Source: JACMLC01 sp963817025
Lineage (GTDB): Bacteria > Acidobacteriota > Blastocatellia > Pyrinomonadales > Pyrinomonadaceae
DNA length: 64,000 bases
Direction: 5' to 3'
Assembly: GCA_963817025.1 (NCBI GenBank)
Contig: CAWFML010000005.1
Coordinates: 186,001-250,000 of the forward strand
Both the position numbers and the translations under genes were made by a program. Position 1 is the stretch's first letter. Each line of letters starts with the position of its first letter. A model generated the notes under the pieces. That model saw only the letters and a program-made list of their open reading frames with translations, was not told where the DNA came from and ran no database searches. Below are positions 44,029 to 52,085 of this stretch, piece by piece.

Positions 44029-45018
44029 TCAGCGTTCCTCCGCCTTCAGGTCGCGGAGCAATTTATCAAAAGCCTTCTCAAAAGCATCGTGGTCTTTCCA
44101 GTTCGAGAAGTCAGGGATGAAGTACGCGCGCACTTCCTTAGCCAAGTCCTTTCCACTGTCAGCATCGAAACGTTCCCAAGCTTTAATCTTCTCGAAATCT
44201 ACAATCGTAATCGGAAACAACTTACGGCGTTTCTCTTCCATCTCTGTCTTCCGCGCCCTGAGAACCTCTGTCATGACCCATTCGCTCTGCATGCTATCCT
44301 CCGACAAAATCAGCAGCAGCCTGTCATGAACCTGTATCGCGCGCTCTATCTGCTCATATAATTTCTGCCCGCCCTTGATGTCTTCGGGAGCAAACCACAC
44401 GCGCAAATGCTCATCCCGCATACGCGAATATAAACGTCTCGCAAACTCTTCATCTTTGTTGCTGTAACTGATGAAGCAGGAATAGAACTGAATCGGCTGC
44501 ACGACCAGCGAGCGCATGTAAATAATAAACTCATCCGGCACGCCGCACCAGCGCAGGAATATTTCCGGAATTTCGCCACGTGATGCGTAAATGGTGTCAA
44601 TGCCTATGGATGATGGATATAAATGATTAACGGTTTCGAGTCCATCGGTTGTGCTGAGATCAATATTACCCCAAATAGTAAAGCCTAACTCACAACCCGT
44701 TAAATTTGCGCCGCTCAGAGTAGTATGGCTTAGGGTTGCAAGTTGGAGGTCTACATTAAGGAGGTCTGCATTACTGAGGTTTGCAACTCTGAGGTCTGCA
44801 CGGAAGAGTTTTGCATGGCTGAGGTCTGCATGGCTGAGGTTTGCATTGAAGAGGTTTGCATGGCTAAGGTCTGCATGCCTAAGGTCTGCATGACTGAGTT
44901 CTGCCTCGTGAAGGTCTGCATGGTTGAGGACAGGCTTGACCGTAGGATGCTCATTTCTCCATTTATTCCACACCTCCGCCCCTTGCTTAATAATCTCAAG
45001 ATGTTCTGGATTAGCCAT
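44029..45018 (-). CDS. Pentapeptide-repeat protein with C-terminal TIR domain
   Basis: A two-domain protein of 329 aa. Residues about 31-125 are pentapeptide repeats with A(D/N)LxxA and AxL spacing (ADLHEAELSHADLRHADLSHANL), a right-handed beta-helix. Residues about 178-320 are a TIR-domain (FYSCFISYSNKDEEFARRLYSRM, LLLILSEDSMQSEWVMTEV). The glutamate in SEWVMTE (Glu251) aligns with the catalytic Glu of NAD-cleaving TIR proteins, so enzymatic activity is plausible. Such fusions occur in signalling and antiphage-type systems. It is AT-richer than its neighbours, a sign of possible transfer. A small coiled-coil gene lies immediately upstream on the same strand and a composite repeat lies downstream. 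Confidence 0.9.
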   Translation of the reverse strand: MANPEHLEIIKQGAEVWNKWRNEHPTVKPVLNHADLHEAELSHADLRHADLSHANLFNANLSHADLSHAKLFRADLRVANLSNADLLNVDLQLATLSHTTLSGANLTGCELGFTIWGNIDLSTTDGLETVNHLYPSSIGIDTIYASRGEIPEIFLRWCGVPDEFIIYMRSLVVQPIQFYSCFISYSNKDEEFARRLYSRMRDEHLRVWFAPEDIKGGQKLYEQIERAIQVHDRLLLILSEDSMQSEWVMTEVLRARKTEMEEKRRKLFPITIVDFEKIKAWERFDADSGKDLAKEVRAYFIPDFSNWKDHDAFEKAFDKLLRDLKAEER

Positions 45019-45147
45019 TGCGATTTGCTCCGGTGAAGTGAGACTTGTTGCTTTTCGGTCTTTCTGAATCTATCAAAGAATAAAAAAGAGGCAAAGCTTT
45101 TCAGCCCTGCCCCTCATAAACCATGTTCCGCCTGAATCATTTGAGGG

Positions 45148-45426
45148 TTAAGAAGCGCCGCTCTCAAGGTTGCTCAAACGCTCATCCGTGCGTGCCTGTG
45201 CGATAGTTAAGGCGCGCACAGTTTCGCGCAGGGATTGATTCATTTCGCTTTGCGCTTCCATAAAGCTCTGCACGAATTGCGCAAGCGCTTCGACCTGCTG
45301 GCTCGTCTGTGTCACTTGCTGGTTAGTCTGCGCCAGTTGCGCCTCAAAACCGGCTTGTCGTGCTTCAAAGCCCGCCTGACTTTTGAGTAAGAACTCGATG
45401 GCTCGCTCCATTTCTTCGCTGGTCAT
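45148..45426 (-). CDS. Small coiled-coil protein, 92 aa
   Basis: The product is Gln/Glu/Ala-rich with a heptad-like pattern (FEARQAGFEAQLAQTNQQVTQ), no cysteine-based motif, signal peptide or membrane segment. It is a predicted helical or coiled-coil protein of a type frequently found as a small gene near TIR and toxin-like genes, as far as I recall. Strong AGGAG six bases before the ATG supports it. It is 129 bp upstream of the TIR gene on the same strand and may share its transcript. Function unknown. Confidence 0.8.
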   Translation of the reverse strand: MTSEEMERAIEFLLKSQAGFEARQAGFEAQLAQTNQQVTQTSQQVEALAQFVQSFMEAQSEMNQSLRETVRALTIAQARTDERLSNLESGAS

Positions 45427-45490
45427 AAGCTTCTCCTATAGATGAATGTAGCAGATAGCTCCGGCGAGGCGAAATCGAAATTGGCGATAG

Positions 45491-45585
45491 GTCGGAACCG
45501 CCTGCGGTAGCGGGCGAGTCTTCAATGTTCTAAAGCATGTCTTTCAGCCATCTAAAACCCGCCCGCTACCGCAGGTGGTTCTGAC
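45491..45585. repeat. Inverted repeat, CCTGCGGTAGCGGGCG type, overlapping the pepT 3' end
   Basis: Two 26-bp arms (45491-45516 and 45560-45585) match at 24 of 26 positions. The right arm supplies the last codons and TAG stop of the pepT gene (reading NHLR-stop). It is a simpler element than the word hairpins, with no tandem words. Confidence 0.85.
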
Positions 45586-46882
45586 TTGCGAAAATCCGTA
45601 CCAGATGCAGAAGCGTTTCGGTTGATTTCTCAAGACCGCGCAGGGAATTGAATTCGAGTTTGCCGTGAAAGTTCTGGCCGCCTGTGAAGAGGTTGGGCGT
45701 GGGCAGGCCGCGAAAGGTCAGGTTAGCTCCGTCTGTGCCGCCGCGTATGGGGCGGATGACGGGTTTGAGTCCGGCGCGGCGTGTGGCTTCCATCGCGTTT
45801 TCGGTGAGTTGCGGGAAGTCTTTTAAAACCTCTTTCATGTTTTTGTAATTCTCTTCGACCTTGATTTCGATCTTCACTTCGGGGAATTTCTGCGCCGTCT
45901 GCTTGACCATCTCGCGCAGTAAAGCTTCCTTTGCCGCGAGGCCGCTGATGTCGAAATCGCGCAGCAGAATTTTTAAACTCGATTCCTCGACATCAACTGC
46001 GCCCACGTACGGATGGACAAAGCCTGTGCGGCCTTCCGTGGTTTCGGGCAGTATGTCTTTGGGAAAGCGCGAGAGATAATCTGCTAAAGCGTATGCCGCA
46101 TTGACCATCACGCCTTTGGCCGTGCCGGGATGCGTGCTCTTGCCTTTAAAAGTCACAGTCGCTGTCGCCGCGCTCCATGTCTCTTCATTAATCTCGCCGA
46201 GAGTCTCGCCGTCAACCGTGTAAGCGAACTTTGCGCCGAAGGCTTTGACATCGAACTTGTCTATCCCGCCGCCGACCTCTTCGTCCGGCGTGAAGGCGAT
46301 GGCGATTGTGCCGTGCTTGATTTGCGGATTCTGCCTGAGCGTGTCAATCATCGTCATCAACTCTGCAATACCGGCCTTGTCGTCAGAGCCTAAGAGCGTC
46401 GTGCCGTCCGCAGTGATGATGTCGTCGCCGATCATCTCTTTGAGCACAGGATTCTTTTCGACCGTGATGACCTGCGTTTTATCTTTCGGCAGGACAATGT
46501 CGCCGCCCTGATAATTTTTGTGAATGATGGCGTTGACGTTTTCGCCTGAGACTGACGGCGAGGTGTCCATGTGAGCGATAAAGCCTATGACCGGAGCTTT
46601 CGAGTTGTCCGCCAGATTTCCCTCGACGAGCGCATAGACAATGCCGAACTCGCTGACGCGTACATCCTGCGCTCCGAGAGTTTTTAACTCGCCCGCCAGC
46701 AGATTTGCGAGGTCAAGCTGCTTCTTCGTGCTCGGCACGGTCGTCTGGTCTTCTTTCGATTGCGTGTCAATCTTGACGTAACGAAGAAAACGCGAGAGCA
46801 CGCTCTCCTGCGGCGCTTTCATCTGCGCGCTGGCCGAGGTGAAGAGCAATAAGCTGAGAAGTGAAGCGTAAAGTGTTTTCAT
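45566..46882 (-). CDS. Exported peptidase T-like tripeptidase (M20)
   Basis: Aminotripeptidase of the PepT/M20 family, zinc-dependent. The family blocks FLRYVKIDTQSKED, GFIAHMDTSPSVSG with the metal-binding His and Asp, GSDDKAGIAELMTMIDTL and FTPDEEVGGGIDKFD with the catalytic Glu pair, are visible. Unusually for PepT, which is cytoplasmic, residues 1-20 are a signal peptide (MKTLYASLLSLLLFTSASAQ). ATG at 46882 is preferred over the one at 46924 because the signal peptide then starts at once. The final six residues and stop are encoded by a repeat arm. It is downstream of glmS on the same strand. Confidence 0.9.
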   Translation of the reverse strand: MKTLYASLLSLLLFTSASAQMKAPQESVLSRFLRYVKIDTQSKEDQTTVPSTKKQLDLANLLAGELKTLGAQDVRVSEFGIVYALVEGNLADNSKAPVIGFIAHMDTSPSVSGENVNAIIHKNYQGGDIVLPKDKTQVITVEKNPVLKEMIGDDIITADGTTLLGSDDKAGIAELMTMIDTLRQNPQIKHGTIAIAFTPDEEVGGGIDKFDVKAFGAKFAYTVDGETLGEINEETWSAATATVTFKGKSTHPGTAKGVMVNAAYALADYLSRFPKDILPETTEGRTGFVHPYVGAVDVEESSLKILLRDFDISGLAAKEALLREMVKQTAQKFPEVKIEIKVEENYKNMKEVLKDFPQLTENAMEATRRAGLKPVIRPIRGGTDGANLTFRGLPTPNLFTGGQNFHGKLEFNSLRGLEKSTETLLHLVRIFASQNHLR

Positions 46883-46900
46883 ATTGCAACCAGGTTTTTT

Positions 46901-46997
46901 AGCCACAGAGAACACAGAGCGCACAGAGAGAAAGAAGAATTTGAAATCTGAAATTTGAGATTTAAAATCTTTTTGAATCTCTGTGCGCTCTGTGGCT
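46901..46997. repeat. Word-hairpin repeat, CACAGAGCGCACAGAG type
   Basis: AGCCACAGAG...CGCACAGAGAG on the left (46901-46930) and its complement CTGTGCGCTCTGTGGCT on the right (46978-46997), with a GAAATCTGAAATTTGAGATTT palindromic loop. It lies between glmS and pepT. Same word class as the outer arms at 43663-44023. Confidence 0.85.
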
Positions 46998-47018
46998 GAA
47001 TGTTTTAAGACACCGCTA

Positions 47019-48878
47019 CTATTCGACCGTCACTGACTTCGCTAAATTTCTCGGCTGATCCACATCGCAGCCCCTGCGGACGGCTATGTGATAGGCGAGT
47101 AGCTGCAAAGGGATGACGGCCAGAATGGGCGAAAGCAGGTCGCTTGATTTGGGGATTTCTATGACGTGATTCGAGACGGACGCGGACATCTCATCGCCTT
47201 CGGTCAGGACGGAGACGACGACGCCTTCTCTGGATTTGACTTCGACGATGTTGGAATGCGTCTTCTCATAACGCAGCTCCGAAGCGCGGTTGCCCTCTTC
47301 GCGCGGGTTGACGACGACGACCGGCAGGCGTTCGTCTATCAGGGCGTTTGGCCCGTGCTTCATCTCGCCAGCCGGATAGCCTTCGGCGTGAATGTAGGAA
47401 ATCTCTTTGAGCTTGAGCGCGCCTTCGAGCGCGACCGGAAAATTCAGGCCGCGTCCCAGGTAAAGAAAGTCAGTCGAGCGGAAAAACTCTTTCGAGAGTT
47501 CTTCGATACCGTCCGCGTCGTTCAGTAGATGCTCGATCTTGACGGGCAGCTCTGCCAACTCCTGTGCGTGGTCTTTCGCTTCATCCTGTGTGAGCGCGCC
47601 GCGCAGTTGGCCGAGGTAAAGGCCGAAGAGATAGAGCGCAATCATCTGCGAGGTAAAAGCTTTGGTCGAAGCGACTCCGATTTCCGGCCCGGCGTGCGTC
47701 AGAATCGTGCCGTCCGCCTCGCGCGTAATCATAGAGCCGAAGACATTACAGATCGCCATCACCTTCGAGCCGTGAGTTTTGGCTTCGCGCAGCGCGGCGA
47801 TGGTGTCCGCCGTCTCACCCGATTGCGAGATGACGATGAGCAAAGTGTTTTCGTCAAGCACAGGGTCGCGGTAGCGAAACTCCGATGCGTAGTCAACCTC
47901 GACGGGGATGCGCGCAAACTGCTCTATCATGTACTTGCCTGCGAGTCCCGCGTGCCAGCTCGTGCCGCAGGCGGCAATCTTGATAAAGTTGATGCGTTTG
48001 AAATCTTCTTCCGTGATGTTCATCGGGTCTAGGTAGACGCGGCCCGTGTCGAGCGAGATGCGTCCCTGCACTGTGTCGCGCAGGGCGCGCGGCTGCTCGT
48101 AAATCTCTTTGAGCATGAAATGCTTGAAGCCGCCCTTCTCAGCCATGATCGGGTCCCAGGTGATGCGCTGCTGCTGCGGCTCGACCGCGTTGCCGTCAAA
48201 ATCCATGACGCGCACACTGTCTCTGGTCAGGATAGCAATCTCTCCATCGCCCAGGAAAAAGACATCGCGCGTGTGTTGCAGGATAGGCGGAATGTCCGAG
48301 GCGACGAAGAACTCGCCGTCGCCGAGGCCGATGACGACGGGCGGGCCTTGACGCACAGAGATAATCATGTCGGGTTCGTCAGCGTTGATAATCGAGAGCG
48401 CGAAGATGCCGCGCAGGTCTGCGACCGTGCGGCGCACGGACTTTTCAAAAGTGTCGCCCTCTTCCAAATATTCCTCGATGAGATGCGCGATGACTTCCGT
48501 GTCCGTCTCAGTGACAAAGCGGTGGTCGCGCTGGCGCAGGCGGTCTTTGAGCTGGATGTAGTTTTCTATAATCCCGTTATGGACGACGACGATGCGGCCC
48601 GTGCAGTCTCTGTGCGGGTGCGCGTTCTCTTCCGTCGGGCGGCCATGAGTGGCCCAGCGCGTGTGGCCGATGCCGTATGTCCCGTCGAGCGGTTTCAAAC
48701 GAATCGCTTCTTCCAGATTTCTCAACTTGCCTTCGGCGCGACGGACTTCCAGATCGTGATGTTCGTCAACGACGGCGATGCCAGCCGAATCGTAACCGCG
48801 ATATTCCAGCTTGCGCAGTCCATCTATAATCACGGGCACGACTTGCTTGTTGCCCACATAACCTACAATGCCACACAT
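47019..48878 (-). CDS. glmS: Glutamine-fructose-6-phosphate aminotransferase
   Basis: First step of amino-sugar synthesis: glutamine plus fructose 6-phosphate give glucosamine 6-phosphate. The N-terminal class II amidotransferase starts MCGIVGYVGN, with the nucleophilic Cys as the second residue after Met removal. HTRWATHG and the NGIIENY element follow. Two SIS domains follow (CGTSWHAGLAGKYMIE, SQSGETADTIAALREAK, and later SFT-type EIGVASTKAFTSQ), ending DQPRNLAKSVTVE. Length 619 aa is normal. GGAGTG lies close upstream of the ATG. It is in a minus-strand group with glmU and yvcK. Confidence 0.97.
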   Translation of the reverse strand: MCGIVGYVGNKQVVPVIIDGLRKLEYRGYDSAGIAVVDEHHDLEVRRAEGKLRNLEEAIRLKPLDGTYGIGHTRWATHGRPTEENAHPHRDCTGRIVVVHNGIIENYIQLKDRLRQRDHRFVTETDTEVIAHLIEEYLEEGDTFEKSVRRTVADLRGIFALSIINADEPDMIISVRQGPPVVIGLGDGEFFVASDIPPILQHTRDVFFLGDGEIAILTRDSVRVMDFDGNAVEPQQQRITWDPIMAEKGGFKHFMLKEIYEQPRALRDTVQGRISLDTGRVYLDPMNITEEDFKRINFIKIAACGTSWHAGLAGKYMIEQFARIPVEVDYASEFRYRDPVLDENTLLIVISQSGETADTIAALREAKTHGSKVMAICNVFGSMITREADGTILTHAGPEIGVASTKAFTSQMIALYLFGLYLGQLRGALTQDEAKDHAQELAELPVKIEHLLNDADGIEELSKEFFRSTDFLYLGRGLNFPVALEGALKLKEISYIHAEGYPAGEMKHGPNALIDERLPVVVVNPREEGNRASELRYEKTHSNIVEVKSREGVVVSVLTEGDEMSASVSNHVIEIPKSSDLLSPILAVIPLQLLAYHIAVRRGCDVDQPRNLAKSVTVE

Positions 48879-48910
48879 AAATTCACTCCTCGTTGACCGG
48901 TAACATAAAA

Positions 48911-49240
48911 TTAGCGAAACACGACCCTGAGAACGAGTCCCAGAATCCAGAGTACGATGCCAATGATAGCAATTACTTTGGCTGTCATGGCAAGCGCTCT
49001 TTTGTCCTGACAGATGCTGTAATAATCAATCGTCTCGATCACAGAATTGGCTAGACTAAAGGCGTAGATGTTCAAGAGACCACAACAGAAAAATCCTGAA
49101 ATCGCAAAAATCAGAGCATAGATGGAATTCTTATTCACAAACTCTGTTTTGTCCGCCAGCACACGCGGGTCAAACGGCGAGTCTATAGTTGGCGGCGGCG
49201 GCGGAACCCATTGCGTGTCGGGCGGCGGCATCTGTGACAT
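48911..49240 (-). CDS. Small membrane protein, 109 aa
   Basis: A proline-rich N-terminus (MSQMPPPDTQWVPPPPPTIDS) precedes two hydrophobic segments (IYALIFAISGFFCCGLLNIYAF and VIAIIGIVLWILGLVLRVVF). The arrangement resembles DUF4190-type or CCC-type small membrane proteins of unknown function. ATG at 49240 is chosen; the TTG at 49261 would add seven residues. It lies between glmU and glmS, so may be part of the same transcript; a strong stem-loop follows at 49341. Confidence 0.75.
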   Translation of the reverse strand: MSQMPPPDTQWVPPPPPTIDSPFDPRVLADKTEFVNKNSIYALIFAISGFFCCGLLNIYAFSLANSVIETIDYYSICQDKRALAMTAKVIAIIGIVLWILGLVLRVVFR

Positions 49241-49305
49241 GGCTCCTGTTCTCGCTTTCAATAAGTTGGTAGAGCTTTGATCGAGCCAGAGCGTGTTTCA
49301 AAATC

Positions 49306-49415
49306 CTTCAACTCTTTGCGCCTTGAGTTTTTCTTTGCTTGCGCCCCCAGCGCGAAACGTAACTGTTTCGCGCTGGGGGCGCTAAGTTAAAACCTAAGGC
49401 GCGAAGGCTTGGTAT
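49306..49415. repeat. Word-hairpin repeat containing a perfect 18-bp GCGCCCCCAGCGCGAAAC stem
   Basis: The arms GCGCCCCCAGCGCGAAAC (49341-49358) and their complement (49365-49382) are perfect, with a 6-nt loop. CTTTGCGCC words and GGCGCGAAGG lie on the outside. It lies between glmU and the small membrane gene. Confidence 0.9.
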
Positions 49416-49447
49416 TTTCTTAGCCGCTTGAGTTTGGAAAACACCTT

Positions 49448-50890
49448 TTATGACGCATCGTTCCCGGCATCGGTTTTAAGTTGCTTCTTCACTTTTGCAG
49501 GGACGCCCGCGACGAGCGTGTCGGGCGGAACGTCTTTCGTGACGACCGCTCCGGCGGCTGTGACCGCGCCGTGACCGACGCGGACGGGCGCGACAAGCAT
49601 CGTGTCAGAGCCTATCTTGACGCCGTCTTCGATGATTGTCTGGTGCTTGTTCTTGCCGTCATAGTTGCAGGTGATCGTGCCAGCCCCGATGTTCGTCCCT
49701 TCTCCGATGGTCGCATCCCCCAGATATGTCAGATGCATGGACTTTGAACCGCTGCCGAGCCGTGACTTTTTCATCTCGACGAAGTTGCCGACAGCCGCGC
49801 GTTGTTCGAGCTTCGAGTTCATACGCAGGTGCGCGAATGGCCCAAGCGTGCAGTCGTCTGCAATCTCGCTGTCCACAATGACGCAGTGGTCTTTGATGGT
49901 CACGCCGTTGCCGATGCGCGAGTTTGTGATACGCGTGCCGGAGCGTATCTCGCAGCCGTCGCCGACAACGGTCTCGCCCTCTATGTGCACGTCCGGATGG
50001 ATGATGCAATCGCGCCCGAGCTGCGCGTCGGGGCTGACATAAGTGTGACGCGGGTCAATGAAGGTGACGCCGCTGTCGAGCATCAAGCGGCGTAGTTTTC
50101 GCTCGCGCAGGAGTCTTTCAAATTCCGCCAGCTCAACGCGCGTGTTGATGCCCGAAACTTCGCGCGCATCCGTGTGCAGATAGACGGCTACGTCCGCGCC
50201 TTCTGTCCTTAAAAGACGCGGCACGTCGGTTAAATAATATTCCCCCTGCGCGTTTGATGGCTGCACGCGCGCGAGAGCCGGAAAGAGCGAGCGCGTGTCA
50301 AAGCAATAGATGCCAGCATTGATTTCGTTGACTTGCTTTTCTTCGGGCGTGGCATCGCGCTGCTCGACAATCTTTTCAAAGCGGCCTTCGGCGTCGCGTA
50401 TGATGCGGCCATAGCCCGCCGGGTCTTCGAGCTTGACCGCGAGCATCGTGCAGCCCGCGCCGCGTCCTCTGTGCGTGCGATGCTGGTGAACCAGAGCCGC
50501 CAGAGTTTCCGCGCGCACCAGCGGCACGTCGCCCGAAAGAACCAGCAGGGTCGAGTCTGCTTCCGCTAAAGCCTCGCGCGCAGCCATCACTGCGTCACCC
50601 GTTCCGCGCTGCTCCGTCTGCTTGATAAAGGTCGCGCCGTCCGCGCCAAATTCTTCGCGCACGGCATCGGCGACGGCTTCGGCTTGATGACCGACGACGA
50701 CGTAGATGCGGCGCGGGTCGAGCGCGGTCGCAGTCCTGTAGACATGCGCGATGAGCGGACGCCCGCCGAGCTGGTGCAGGACTTTGGCTTTCTGCGAGCG
50801 CATCCGCGTGCCGAGACCGGCTGCGAGAATCAGCACATCTAAAGGAGCGTGCGTCTCCGGTTGCGCGTTGGTCGGGGATTGTTTGTCCAT
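49448..50890 (-). CDS. glmU: Bifunctional UDP-N-acetylglucosamine pyrophosphorylase/acetyltransferase
   Basis: Makes UDP-GlcNAc in two steps. The N-terminal uridyltransferase shows LILAAGLGTRMRSQKAKVLHQLGG and VLSGDVPLVRAETL. From about residue 250 there is a left-handed beta-helix of hexapeptide repeats (IGNGVTIKDHCVI, NIGAGTITCNYDGKNKHQT), the glucosamine-1-phosphate acetyltransferase. Length 480 aa is typical. ATG at 50890 is chosen; the longer ORF upstream reads into the previous gene. It is 31 bp downstream of yvcK, so the two are likely co-transcribed. Confidence 0.97.
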   Translation of the reverse strand: MDKQSPTNAQPETHAPLDVLILAAGLGTRMRSQKAKVLHQLGGRPLIAHVYRTATALDPRRIYVVVGHQAEAVADAVREEFGADGATFIKQTEQRGTGDAVMAAREALAEADSTLLVLSGDVPLVRAETLAALVHQHRTHRGRGAGCTMLAVKLEDPAGYGRIIRDAEGRFEKIVEQRDATPEEKQVNEINAGIYCFDTRSLFPALARVQPSNAQGEYYLTDVPRLLRTEGADVAVYLHTDAREVSGINTRVELAEFERLLRERKLRRLMLDSGVTFIDPRHTYVSPDAQLGRDCIIHPDVHIEGETVVGDGCEIRSGTRITNSRIGNGVTIKDHCVIVDSEIADDCTLGPFAHLRMNSKLEQRAAVGNFVEMKKSRLGSGSKSMHLTYLGDATIGEGTNIGAGTITCNYDGKNKHQTIIEDGVKIGSDTMLVAPVRVGHGAVTAAGAVVTKDVPPDTLVAGVPAKVKKQLKTDAGNDAS

Positions 50891-50921
50891 AAATTTCCGG
50901 GGCTTGCCCTGATGCCAAAAG

Positions 50922-51905
50922 TCAGCAAGCGCGTGCCTGTTCACAGCAGGCGACGACCACGCGCGCCAGCTTCTCTGGATGATGGCGCACCTTCTCGCCT
51001 TCGTCCAGCAGGTCTGCGCGAATAATTTCCGTCTCCGCGCCAAAAGTGTCTTCCAACAGGTGATCCGTCATGCCTATCTGGTGCGCGCCGTCCGCACGAT
51101 AACGCGCGGCTTGCTCTTCGCTGATCGAATGATTGTTGACAATGACATAATCGAAGACCATTTCAGGCGCATAACGCTTGACGGTTTCCAGATGTTGGCG
51201 GGCAGTGTAGCCGTCCGTCTCGCCCGGCTGCGTCATCAGATTGCTGATATAAATCTTGGTCGCGCGAGTATGGCCGATGGCGTCGGCAACGCGCGCCACC
51301 AGAAGCGGCGGCAAAATGCTCGTGTACAGAGAACCCGGCCCAATCGTGATGACATCCGCCGCGCGGATGGCCGCGAGAGCTTCTGGCAGGGGCAGGCACT
51401 GCTCAGGCTCAAGCCGTAGGCGACGAATCGGGGCGCGCGAGGCCGTAATCTGAGTCTCGCCGCGCACTTCCGTGCCATCTTCCAATTCCGCCACGAGCCG
51501 CACATCATTAATCGTCGCGGGATAGATGCGTCCCTTGCTCGCCAAAACTTCCGAAGAGAGCCGCACGGCTTCGACAAAGTCGCCAGTCACTTCCGTCAGA
51601 GCCGCGAGAAAGAGATTGCCAAAGCTGTGGCCGCCGAGTTCGCCGTTGCCGCGAAAGCGATAGCGGAAGAGGCGCGAGAGCAGCGTGGAGTCTTCCGAGA
51701 GCGCAACCATGCAGTTGCGTATATCACCCGGCGGGAGAATCTGCAATTCATCTCTCAGGCGGCCCGAGCTTCCGCCGTCATCCGAGACGGCCACAATCGC
51801 AGACAGCGATTCCAGCCAGATGTTGCCCGCATCCGATGCTCCGACCAGACGCTTTAATCCGGCCAGCAGCGTAGAGAGTCCGGTGCCTCCGCCGATGGCG
51901 ACCAT
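50922..51905 (-). CDS. yvcK: YvcK/GlmR-family UDP-GlcNAc-binding regulator
   Basis: Member of the YvcK/CofD-like family. VAIGGGTGLSTLLAGLK at the start is the signature, followed by AIVAVSDDGGSSGRLRDEL and FGNLFLAALTE. In Bacillus, YvcK (GlmR) binds UDP-GlcNAc and tunes GlmS activity and carbon-to-cell-wall flux; the presence of glmU and glmS immediately downstream supports the same role here. The start at 51905 matches the family length (327 aa); longer in-frame GTG/TTG starts exist upstream. It is first in the visible operon. Confidence 0.9.
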   Translation of the reverse strand: MVAIGGGTGLSTLLAGLKRLVGASDAGNIWLESLSAIVAVSDDGGSSGRLRDELQILPPGDIRNCMVALSEDSTLLSRLFRYRFRGNGELGGHSFGNLFLAALTEVTGDFVEAVRLSSEVLASKGRIYPATINDVRLVAELEDGTEVRGETQITASRAPIRRLRLEPEQCLPLPEALAAIRAADVITIGPGSLYTSILPPLLVARVADAIGHTRATKIYISNLMTQPGETDGYTARQHLETVKRYAPEMVFDYVIVNNHSISEEQAARYRADGAHQIGMTDHLLEDTFGAETEIIRADLLDEGEKVRHHPEKLARVVVACCEQARAC

Positions 51906-52085
51906 CTTTAGCCCGCAACCTGTCTCGCTAACCAGCAAAATTACGCTCTCCCGATTTGAAACGGCAATGCCGCATGCGCGCGGCAACACAGATAGAATGA
52001 TAGCCCAAAGCTGTAGGCTCTCAAACTTGGCAGGCGCGGGCGTGTGAAACAGCTTGAGCCGCCGGACATAGTGAGGAGCTGTTTT

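Noticed and set aside
44743..45036. 97-codon plus-strand ORF with repeated EVC words
   Set aside because: It is the antisense of the pentapeptide repeat coding sequence, whose 15-bp periodicity produces the words.
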